Shown here: piece after piece, positions 1 to 5,132 of the stretch
How positions within the stretch are numbered: position 1 is the first letter of the stretch
Layout of the letters: every line of letters starts with the position of its first letter
Assembly: GCA_018679295.1 (NCBI GenBank)
Contig: JAHHLP010000587.1
Span: 1-5,132, forward strand
Reading direction: 5' to 3'
From: Rhodothermia bacterium
GTDB lineage: Bacteria > Bacteroidota > Rhodothermia > Rhodothermales > JABDKH01
DNA length: 5,132 nucleotides
Position numbers and translations under genes: made by a program
Notes under the pieces: generated by a model
Seen by the model: the letters and a program-made list of their open reading frames with translations, nothing else
What the model was told of the DNA's origin: nothing
The model's database searches: none

Positions 1-1
1 A

Positions 2-598
2 TATAGCATTGAGGAGACACCATCGAGACTCAACGTCGAACCCGCGTTGGCGGACCGGCCCGTGATAGTCCGACCGGAAGAACCCCTCTTCGTTCTTGTT
101 GGCGAAACTGTGACTCTCTTCGTCTCGACTCCTCTGTGGATACGGATATCGGTTGGAACTGAGAAGACGCTGCTCACCGAGATCGCCTCCTATCGTCCGT
201 CTGATTCATGGTTTGGCCCGAACACGCGTGAAGGCGAGATTTGCTATGCTTCGGCAACGCTCGGCAGACTGAACCTCGACGATGTGCCGATGAGACTGCA
301 CCGAGCGATTACTCCGGTCACGGTTCACAACCGGTCCGGCGAGTCGCTGTCCGTAGACCGAATCCGAATTCCGGTCGAGTATTTGTCGCTGTTTCAGGAT
401 GGTGAGGGCTACCTGTGGACCGAGGCGGTACGTTATGACAAGACGTCCGGCGACGAGCTGGCCACGCTGGATATCGGGCGGGGTGCCCCCAGATTTGCAG
501 ACAACCCCGCACTGATTGCCGTTCCGCGAGAGCGCCATAGCAGGGGCGGACTCGTCCGCGCGTTCAGCTCATTGATTCACAGGATCTCCGAGGTGTAG
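2..598 (+). CDS. DUF432-like protein, 5'-truncated by window edge, upstream of MscS channel
   Basis: The reading frame is open from base 2, so the gene begins before the window; the TTG at 47 is just an internal codon. The visible 198 residues form a soluble, probably beta-rich protein with no signal peptide or membrane segment. Recognisable stretches are RPEEPLFVLVGETVTLFV near the visible N-terminus, then SDSWFGPNT followed closely by GEICYA, then a PVTVHNRSGE strand and a VEYLSLF strand. This order resembles the DUF432 family, found in archaea and bacteria and, as I recall, often encoded beside MscS-type channels; the match is from memory. The function is unknown. The stop lies three bases before the channel start and the two genes are probably cotranscribed and translationally coupled, so an accessory or regulatory role for the channel is a reasonable inference. 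The last 20 or so residues are basic (RERHSRGGLVR), which could favour membrane or nucleic-acid contact, but this is speculative. Confidence 0.62.
   Translation, partial: YSIEETPSRLNVEPALADRPVIVRPEEPLFVLVGETVTLFVSTPLWIRISVGTEKTLLTEIASYRPSDSWFGPNTREGEICYASATLGRLNLDDVPMRLHRAITPVTVHNRSGESLSVDRIRIPVEYLSLFQDGEGYLWTEAVRYDKTSGDELATLDIGRGAPRFADNPALIAVPRERHSRGGLVRAFSSLIHRISEV
590..595 (+). promoter_or_regulatory. Ribosome binding site of the MscS gene inside the upstream coding region
   Basis: GAGGTG lies six bases before the ATG at 602 and is read as part of the last codons of the upstream gene, whose TAG stop is 596-598. This fixes the channel start and suggests translational coupling. It is the clearest Shine-Dalgarno-like site in the window. 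Confidence 0.7.
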
Positions 599-601
599 CT
601 C

Positions 602-1453
602 ATGGGAGACATCTGGAATTCCATAGCTGATTTCTTTTCGCGAGAGACAGCCGTCTCATATCTCCAGGCCGCGCTTATGGTCATTGGGGGCCTCGTGATC
701 GGCCGCATCGTGAGCGGCCTGATCGGCAGGCTTCTGAAGCACGCAGCACAGCACCAAGTGCTCATCTTCAAGCGCTTCGCGTTCTACATCATACTTGGCA
801 TATTCGTCGCGTCCGCCCTAGTCGAGATCGGATTCGACGTTCGAGTACTGCTGGGCACGGCCGGCATTCTGACCGTGGCCATCGGCTTCGCGTCGCAGAC
901 CTCCGCGTCCAACTTCATCAGTGGCCTCTTTCTACTCGGTGAAAACCCCTTCTCCGTTGGAGACGTGATTCGGATCGGAACGACCACCGGCGAGGTGTTA
1001 TCGGTCGACCTCCTCTCGGTGAAATTGCGAACGTTCGATAACCTCTTCGTAAGAGTCCCCAACGAACAGCTGATCAAAACCGAAATCACGAACCTGACGC
1101 GGTTTCCGATCCGCAGAATCGACCTGCAGCTGAGCATCGCGTACAAGGATGATATGCGGAAGGCGATTGACGTACTTAGCGGTGTGGCAGCGGCCAATAA
1201 GCTTTGCCTCAACGAGCCCGAGCCACTCTTCATCTTCCAATCCTTTGGAGACTCGGGGTTGCAGTTCCAGTATTCCGTATGGGCGAAGCGGGAAAATTTC
1301 CTCGATCTGCGCAACAGCATTCAGATAGAAATCAAGGAGGCGTTTGATCGTGAAGGAATCGAAATTCCGTTCCCGCATCGCACTCTATATGTCGGCACGG
1401 CAACCGATCCGTTTCCGGTCCGCGTTGTCGAGGCGATGCCGGACGACCGTTAG
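602..1453 (+). CDS. MscS-family small-conductance mechanosensitive ion channel
   Basis: This protein of 283 residues is about the size of E. coli MscS (286). In that family a heptamer in the inner membrane opens under membrane tension and releases ions and small solutes during hypo-osmotic shock. Three membrane segments are visible at about residues 17-39, 57-77 and 82-115. The third is the pore helix, with alternating small residues in TAGILTVAIGFASQTSASNF, followed by GLFLLGENPFSVGDVI, the family signature. A beta domain follows at about 125-170 (GEVLSVDLLSVKLRTFDN, then RVPNEQLIKTEITNLTR), then a mixed alpha/beta C-terminal domain ending in GIEIPFPHRTLYV, the usual end of MscS proteins. 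Nothing is missing. The N-terminus is short, with no extra periplasmic or sensor domain, so this is the minimal three-helix form. The start at 602 is supported by GAGGTG six bases upstream. No terminator follows the stop. Confidence 0.96.
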   Translation: MGDIWNSIADFFSRETAVSYLQAALMVIGGLVIGRIVSGLIGRLLKHAAQHQVLIFKRFAFYIILGIFVASALVEIGFDVRVLLGTAGILTVAIGFASQTSASNFISGLFLLGENPFSVGDVIRIGTTTGEVLSVDLLSVKLRTFDNLFVRVPNEQLIKTEITNLTRFPIRRIDLQLSIAYKDDMRKAIDVLSGVAAANKLCLNEPEPLFIFQSFGDSGLQFQYSVWAKRENFLDLRNSIQIEIKEAFDREGIEIPFPHRTLYVGTATDPFPVRVVEAMPDDR

Positions 1454-1496
1454 TCTGCCGCGGCGCGAGAATTGTAAGTAGACCGCCCCGCGAATA

Positions 1497-1527
1497 TTTG
1501 TCGCGACAGTGGACATTCAATTACTAG
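1497..1527 (+). promoter_or_regulatory. Possible promoter with 10-bp palindrome upstream of the lipoprotein gene
   Basis: The 97-base gap after the channel gene holds TTTG at 1497-1500 and TACTAG at 1522-1527. This spacing loosely fits a Bacteroidota -33/-7 promoter, whose -7 consensus is TAnnTTTG, but the -7 match is poor. The perfect palindrome TGTCGCGACA (1499-1508) overlaps the -33 element, where an operator could sit. CGCGA at 1489-1493 can also pair with TCGCG at 1501-1505. The palindrome is certain; its function is a guess. Confidence 0.28.
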
Positions 1528-1574
1528 CGTGATTACTTCCTGATAGGCGAATGCAATCTCGGCGGGTCAACACA

Positions 1575-1991
1575 ATGGAAAAATTCGTGCGCGGATGGGC
1601 TCCCGCTCTACTTATCACTGCTGTCGTACTCTCAGGCTGCGCAATCGAAAGCAAAAGGGGACCGCTTGAAGGCGCGTGGGAGATGGTCTCTGCGACATAC
1701 ACGCTGGCCGACAGCACCTACGATCCAGGGTTTACGCAAACGAAGATCCTGACGGCAGAGCACTTTTCGTTTGGCCGGCAAACTGATACAGGCGCTCTTT
1801 CTGGTGGGGGGCGCTATTCTCTAGACGGCGAAACGTACACCGAAACGATTGACTATCACTACAACGCGAGTCATGTCGGAAAGACCTTGTCGTTTGAGGC
1901 TCGCCTGGAGGGGGACTCGCTCTGGCATCACAGCGGCCAGATCGGCGAGAATTATCACATCTACGAAGTGTGGAAACGAGTGGGTCGCTAG
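1575..1991 (+). CDS. Small lipocalin-like lipoprotein
   Basis: From the ATG at 1575 the protein has 138 residues. It opens with a lipoprotein signal peptide: MEKFVR, a hydrophobic stretch (APALLITAVVL) and the lipobox LSGC, with the lipidated Cys at residue 22. An in-frame ATG at 1551 would add eight residues, including two Arg. I prefer 1575 because it gives a compact signal peptide with GGCGGG eight bases upstream, whereas AGG lies only three bases before 1551. The mature part reads LEGAWEMVSATYT, then GGGRYSLDGETYTETIDYHY, then GKTLSFEARLEGDSLWHHSG, and ends in YEVWKRV. This pattern of an opening GxW strand, GGGxYxxxGxxYTE and a terminal EVWKR recalls small lipocalin-like proteins common in Bacteroidota, often left hypothetical or labelled DUF4488-like. 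That fold is a small beta barrel that may bind a hydrophobic ligand; ligand and role are unknown. It converges with the nitrilase gene 98 bases downstream, with no clear terminator between. Confidence 0.8.
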   Translation: MEKFVRGWAPALLITAVVLSGCAIESKRGPLEGAWEMVSATYTLADSTYDPGFTQTKILTAEHFSFGRQTDTGALSGGGRYSLDGETYTETIDYHYNASHVGKTLSFEARLEGDSLWHHSGQIGENYHIYEVWKRVGR

Positions 1992-2089
1992 CCGGTCTGT
2001 GAAGTGACCAACGTGCCTGATAGTTGGTTGCGTGGCCGGATTTCTGATTGGCTAGAACCGGGTAGCGGTAGGGTCGCCTACACACACAG

Positions 2090-3088
2090 CTACTTCTCGG
2101 TGGTGCCATTCCCCAAGTCAACAGACTCAATTTCTTCCTCAAACCCGAGCACGTTTACGTCGGCTGTCTGAGGCCTTTTATTGACGCGCAGCTCAAAGAT
2201 GTCTGGGCGCGCATAATGACCCGCCACGTCGAGCTGATATCGCGGACCGGTAAACTGAGAACGATCGACCTCCGCGTACAATATCCCCTCACTCTCCATT
2301 AGGGGTTCAGTCATGAGTTTACCGTCAGGGTCAACGATGGCGCTTCCCCCCGGATTAATCCAATCGGAATCCGGAAGGAAATCTGAAAGTTTGTCTGCAA
2401 GATCTCCAATCTGGTCTTTCTTGATCGCCGAGCAACAACCGATCACAAATACCCGACCTTCCTTCGCAATGTGTCTGATGGTCGATAACCATGGTTCACC
2501 GCGATCCCAGGTTGGTGCCGCGAGTATCTGCACGCCATCCGCATAGAGCGTGTAGCGTACGAGGGGCATGTAATTCTCCCAGCAGATCAGTCCACCCACG
2601 CGCCCGACACCTGGCAAGTCGTAGCCCTGCAGGCTGCTACCATCACCTCTGCCGTGCACCATCCGCTCACCCACGGTCGGCACCAGTTTGCGATGCCTGC
2701 CCGCGATGACTCCCTTTGAAGTGATGAAGAGCAACGAATTGAATAGCGTAGCTCTACTCGACTCGCTACTGCGTTCATTCACTCCCAGAATCACGTTGAT
2801 CCTTGCATCCTTGGCCGCATCGCATATCGTACGCACGGCATCGCCATCGATGTCGACGGAACTCTCGACGAGACTACTGTACAGATCACGCAAGACCTTT
2901 GTCCTTCCCGCCGGCACGAACCATACCCAAAATGGATAGCTGGGAAGGAACGCCTCGGGAAAGACTATCAGATCTGCGTCGTTCTTGGCTGCTTCCCGAA
3001 TTGCGGAGCACACCTTAAGCACGGATGCGTTGAGATCCAGCACCACTGGCGCAATCTGTGCGGCGGCGAGGATAATACCCGATGACAT
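2090..3088 (-). CDS. Nitrilase (carbon-nitrogen hydrolase family)
   Basis: This complete 332-residue cytoplasmic enzyme very likely hydrolyses an organic nitrile to the carboxylic acid and ammonia. The catalytic residues are Glu45 in VFPEAFLPSYPFW, Lys134 in HRKLVPT and Cys169 in GGLICWENYMPL. A further conserved Glu141 lies in GERMVHGRGDG. The CWENYMPL form of the Cys motif and the C-terminal GHYARPDIFEL (290-300) place it with true nitrilases of the plant/bacterial type rather than with amidases, ureidopropionases or the NIT2/omega-amidase branch. Length and the N-terminal pattern (AAAQIAPVVLDLNA) are normal. The start is firm: an in-frame TGA lies only two codons upstream of the ATG at 3088. 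No good Shine-Dalgarno sequence is present. The substrate cannot be read from sequence; aliphatic, arylacetonitrile and beta-cyanoalanine types are all possible. No aldoxime dehydratase, amidase, transporter or regulator gene is adjacent, so it appears to be a stand-alone gene for nitrile scavenging or detoxification. Confidence 0.93.
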   Translation of the reverse strand: MSSGIILAAAQIAPVVLDLNASVLKVCSAIREAAKNDADLIVFPEAFLPSYPFWVWFVPAGRTKVLRDLYSSLVESSVDIDGDAVRTICDAAKDARINVILGVNERSSESSRATLFNSLLFITSKGVIAGRHRKLVPTVGERMVHGRGDGSSLQGYDLPGVGRVGGLICWENYMPLVRYTLYADGVQILAAPTWDRGEPWLSTIRHIAKEGRVFVIGCCSAIKKDQIGDLADKLSDFLPDSDWINPGGSAIVDPDGKLMTEPLMESEGILYAEVDRSQFTGPRYQLDVAGHYARPDIFELRVNKRPQTADVNVLGFEEEIESVDLGNGTTEK

Positions 3089-3258
3089 GGATTCTCAACA
3101 GGATAGGTAGAGTGCCCGACAGGAACTGAAGGTACGCACCACGACATGCCTTCCCGTTGTTGCTTTCAGATTCTGTCACTTCGTGAAGAAGTCGTGATCT
3201 CCTCGCTGCCACTTAACACCGTTCACCCTCCGGACGATCACCGATTAAACCTAAACGC

Positions 3259-3287
3259 TTGTTACAACAAACAATAATAGATAACAG
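3259..3287 (+). promoter_or_regulatory. Weak promoter-like sequence in the divergent intergenic region
   Basis: The 210 bases between the nitrilase start and the secreted-protein start (3089-3298) must contain divergent promoters. The last 55 or so bases are strikingly AT-rich compared with the rest of the window. Within them TTGTTA (3259-3264) and TAACAG (3282-3287) are 17 bases apart. Neither matches the Bacteroidota -7 consensus TAnnTTTG, and the implied transcript leader would be only a few bases long. I saw no promoter for the nitrilase that I would call, and no RNA gene or small coding region in this gap. Confidence 0.25.
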
Positions 3288-3298
3288 ATACTGAACAA

Positions 3299-4333
3299 AT
3301 GCCCAAGCTTAAAACCCTGATCATAACCGCAGCGCTCGCGCTGTCGGCTGCCCCGAGTCTGTACGCGCAGTGTACATCGCAACAAGGCTTCATCACCGTC
3401 ACATTACAGAGTGTCGACTCGGGACTCTTCCAATACCAGTGGACCGTCATAAACGATGAGAACGGCAACGGAAATCGACTGGTGGATGTCTATTTCGAAA
3501 TAGACACGGCAGATACGAGCAGCACGTCGACGGTTGTTGCGAGCTGGACCAAGACGAAAGACGTCGTGGATGCCGCGTGGAATAGCCTTCACTTCACCCA
3601 CGCGAGTGGGCCGGCGATTTGCTCGGGTGGCGGCCAGTGTGCGCAGAATACCGAAACTTACAACTACACGCTAAACCAGCTTGTATCAAGCGTCCGCGTC
3701 CGCACCGTGCAGGCAAACGGTCAGACTCTCGACTTCACCAGCTTCTCGAGTTCTCAGCCGGGCTGCGAATTCCTTCCGATTGAACTGGCATCGTTCGACG
3801 CGACGGTGGATGGCGGTGTTGTTAAGCTTGAATGGGTCACGGCATCGGAAGAGAACTCGGCCGGGTTCGAAGTTGAATACCGAAGGTCGGGGCACTTCGA
3901 GTCGATTGGCTTCGTGTCGGCGGCGGGCAGTTCCGACTATCTTCGTGAGTACAGCTTCCTGCACGCACCGACTGGGCCCGCAATCGGCGCATACCGGCTG
4001 AAGATGGTTGACCTCGACGGCACGTTCGAGTACTCGCCCATCATCGAAGTAGCAGCGCAGATTGATAGCGGGTACTTCTTGTCGCAGGCGTATCCAAATC
4101 CCTTCAACCCAACAACACAACTTGAGCTTGCTGTCGAGCGTGACCAGGATGTTCGAGTCGACGTGTTCGACGTAACAGGACGCTCGGTATCGACGCTCTT
4201 CGACGGCTTCATGACCACGGGAGGTGTTCAAGCCCTGGCCTTCGACGGTTCCGGTCTCCCCAGCGGTATCTATGTGGTCCGCGCGGCCGGCGAGACCTTC
4301 GTGTCTAATCGAACCGTAACGATGCTCAAGTAA
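3299..4333 (+). CDS. Secreted protein with C-terminal type IX secretion (Por) sorting domain
   Basis: This 344-residue protein starts with a Sec signal peptide (MPKLKTLIITAALALSAAPSLYA) that would be cut after residue 23; Cys25 is not in a lipobox. Residues about 25-157 form an unrecognised beta-rich domain with four cysteines (25, 108, 114, 156), enough for two disulfides, and an Asn/Gly loop NDENGNGN at 52-59. Next, about 159-252, comes LPIELASFDATV, then LEWVTASEENSAGFEVEYRR and AYRLKMVDLDG, a fibronectin-III-like module commonly found just before sorting domains in Rhodothermota and Bacteroidota. Residues about 259-344 are the sorting domain: YPNPFNPTT, then VDVFDVTGRSV, then LPSGIYVVRAAG, ending in VTMLK. 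By family knowledge it is exported by Sec, then moved across the outer membrane by the type IX system and released or anchored. The function of the N-terminal domain is unknown. There is no clear Shine-Dalgarno site. It is a single-gene unit closed by the downstream terminator. Confidence 0.9.
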   Translation: MPKLKTLIITAALALSAAPSLYAQCTSQQGFITVTLQSVDSGLFQYQWTVINDENGNGNRLVDVYFEIDTADTSSTSTVVASWTKTKDVVDAAWNSLHFTHASGPAICSGGGQCAQNTETYNYTLNQLVSSVRVRTVQANGQTLDFTSFSSSQPGCEFLPIELASFDATVDGGVVKLEWVTASEENSAGFEVEYRRSGHFESIGFVSAAGSSDYLREYSFLHAPTGPAIGAYRLKMVDLDGTFEYSPIIEVAAQIDSGYFLSQAYPNPFNPTTQLELAVERDQDVRVDVFDVTGRSVSTLFDGFMTTGGVQALAFDGSGLPSGIYVVRAAGETFVSNRTVTMLK

Positions 4334-4400
4334 GGGCGCCGACAAACCCACGAGCCCGAGTTCTTTCAGGCGCCGGTCGATCAGGGGCCGGAGCTTGGGC

Positions 4401-4440
4401 AGAGGGCAGCCGCTGGTATAACCGGTGGCTGCCCTTTTTT
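4401..4440 (+). terminator. Strong intrinsic terminator after the secreted-protein gene
   Basis: AGGGCAGCC (4403-4411) pairs perfectly with GGCTGCCCT (4427-4435). The stem continues inward as GCTGGT with ACCGGT (two G-U pairs), leaving the three-base loop ATA at 4418-4420. This gives about 15 pairs, followed by six T residues (4435-4440). It lies about 70 bases after the TAA at 4331-4333. The opposite strand has no comparable T-run, so it acts on rightward transcripts. Confidence 0.92.
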
Positions 4441-4483
4441 ACTTGCATCGGTGCTCTTCTCCGCCCAACGCTTCATCGCCGCA

Positions 4484-4508
4484 GAGTCGGCTCGAGCGCA
4501 GCTGACTC
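4484..4508 (+). repeat. Imperfect inverted repeat in the porin leader region
   Basis: GAGTCGGCT (4484-4492) and AGCTGACTC (4500-4508) form a 9-bp stem with one G-U pair and a 7-base loop. No T-run follows, so it is not a terminator. It lies about 115 bases before the porin ATG, in the otherwise featureless stretch 4441-4622. The palindrome TCGATCGA (4507-4514) overlaps its right end, and a weaker pair, CGATCC (4541-4546) with GGATCG (4562-4567), lies further on. These could be an operator or leader RNA structure, or chance. I found no convincing promoter or coding region in this stretch. Confidence 0.35.
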
Positions 4509-4622
4509 GATCGAACCGTATCACCAAGAAAGCTTCAATTCGATCCCGCCACCTCCAAAGTGGATCGGAAATGAATTATGTTCACACGTTGCGTTTATCA
4601 ATGAACCTCAATCCGATCTTAC

Positions 4623-5132
4623 ATGACACTGCGTCTTAGAAATCTCGTGCGCGTTGCAGGCACAGCAGTGCTGATTGCAGCCTTCGGCGTATTGTTTCCC
4701 TCATCTGCGTCTGCGCAGGATGACGCCGGGGAACCGGAATTCGACCGACTGGAGCAATTCCTAAAGCGGGGTTATTTCAACGCCGGAGTCGTGATTCAGA
4801 CAGTCGGCGATTTTATCTGGGACCGGGACGCCCTCCCTGGACACAACGGATTCAGCATTGCAACCTCTCGTTTGAAGGTTGACGGCGGTCTCGACTTCGG
4901 GTTGGGCTACCTCTTTCAGACTGACTTTGCCAGGAGTCCCTCCCTGATAGACGCCCGTCTCTCGTACCGAATCTCGCCTGAACTCAAGCTCGACGCCGGT
5001 CTGTTCAAAGCCCCGTTCAGCGCCGAACAACTGATCGCCGCACCCTCGATCGATTTTGTTAACCGATCGCAGGTGGTCAACATACTTAGTCCCGGAAGAC
5101 AGGTCGGGGTCTCGCTCAGCGGCCGGGCATCG
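4623..5132 (+). CDS. Porin_O_P family outer-membrane porin (phosphate-selective porin-like), 3'-truncated by window edge
   Basis: The frame starts at the ATG at 4623 and is still open at the window end, giving 170 residues of a protein usually around 350-450 long. A Sec signal peptide is clear: basic MTLRLRNLVR, a hydrophobic core, then SSASA cut before QDD at about residue 32. The mature start contains a short helical stretch (FDRLEQFLKRG), then alternating strands typical of an outer-membrane barrel: YFNAGVVIQ, SRLKVDGGLDFGLGYLFQTD and IDARLSYRISPELKLDAGLF. The diagnostic stretch is GLFKAPFSAEQL (127-137), then IDFVNRSQ and SPGRQVGVSLSG, matching OprO/OprP-like porins (Porin_O_P). Pseudomonas members pass phosphate or polyphosphate; in Bacteroidota the family is broad, so the solute is not certain. 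The start is decided by an in-frame TGA at 4602-4604 with no other ATG between. There is no clear Shine-Dalgarno site. The gene has its own leader, isolated from the upstream gene by the terminator. Confidence 0.87.
   Translation, partial: MTLRLRNLVRVAGTAVLIAAFGVLFPSSASAQDDAGEPEFDRLEQFLKRGYFNAGVVIQTVGDFIWDRDALPGHNGFSIATSRLKVDGGLDFGLGYLFQTDFARSPSLIDARLSYRISPELKLDAGLFKAPFSAEQLIAAPSIDFVNRSQVVNILSPGRQVGVSLSGRAS

Noticed and set aside
47..49. TTG as the start of the first gene
   Set aside because: The same frame is open back to base 2 and the upstream residues read as normal protein, so the gene enters from outside the window.
784..1320. 178-codon open frame on the minus strand
   Set aside because: It lies wholly inside the MscS gene on the other strand, has no recognisable domain, and its composition is what an antisense shadow of a GC-rich gene gives.
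2007..2028. ACCAAC/GTTGGT hairpin between the convergent lipoprotein and nitrilase genes
   Set aside because: A 6-bp stem with a 10-base loop and no T-run on either strand is too weak to call a terminator.
1732..2142. 136-codon open frame on the minus strand
   Set aside because: It overlaps the ends of both the lipoprotein and the nitrilase, is rich in Arg, Ser and Pro as expected of a shadow frame, and matches no family I know.
3015..3212. 65-codon open frame on the minus strand over the nitrilase start
   Set aside because: It is out of frame with the nitrilase, overlaps its N-terminus and has no family resemblance; most likely chance.
3686..4351. 221-codon open frame on the minus strand
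   Set aside because: It is antisense to the well-supported type IX secreted protein and shows no domain or signal peptide.
4335..4374. Two copies of GGCGCC after the secreted-protein gene
   Set aside because: A 6-base self-complementary GC sequence is common by chance here, and the strong terminator just downstream explains the region.
4451..4639. 62-codon open frame on the plus strand before the porin
   Set aside because: It overlaps the porin start in another frame, has no ribosome binding site and no recognisable features; the porin signal peptide is far more convincing.
1..5132. CRISPR array, insertion sequence, phage, toxin-antitoxin or defence system
   Set aside because: No spaced direct repeats, terminal inverted repeats, transposase or integrase motifs, or defence domains are visible on either strand.

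Overview
The window looks like ordinary chromosome from a free-living, moderately GC-rich member of the Bacteroidota/Rhodothermota (FCB) branch. The best clue is the gene at 3299-4333. It encodes a secreted protein ending in a type IX secretion (Por) sorting domain that opens with YPNPFNPTT, a form I associate with Rhodothermales, Balneolales and related lineages more than with classical Bacteroidetes. A Porin_O_P-type outer-membrane protein and a lipoprotein also point to a didermic cell. Several starts lack a clear Shine-Dalgarno sequence, which fits the same group. The assignment is inference, because there is no rRNA or marker gene.

Layout. Positions 2-598 (+) hold the 3' part of a gene whose product resembles DUF432. 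It is followed after only three bases by an MscS-family mechanosensitive channel (602-1453, +). A short gap containing a 10-bp palindrome and a weak promoter-like sequence leads to a small lipocalin-like lipoprotein (1575-1991, +). Facing it is a complete nitrilase (2090-3088, -) with Glu-Lys-Cys catalytic residues. A 210-bp divergent intergenic region separates the nitrilase from the T9SS-sorted secreted protein (3299-4333, +), which is followed by a strong intrinsic terminator (4401-4440). After a non-coding leader with an inverted repeat, the 5' part of a phosphate-selective-porin-like gene (4623 to the window end, +) runs off the edge.

How the genes work together. Only the DUF432-like/MscS pair looks like a functional operon: the channel's ribosome binding site lies inside the last codons of the upstream gene. 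The others appear to be separate transcription units. Most concern the cell envelope (channel, lipoprotein, secreted protein, porin), and the nitrilase is a lone metabolic enzyme. I see no RNA genes, CRISPR, insertion sequences, phage genes or defence genes. I found no convincing new multi-gene system; the best lead is the DUF432-like/MscS coupling.
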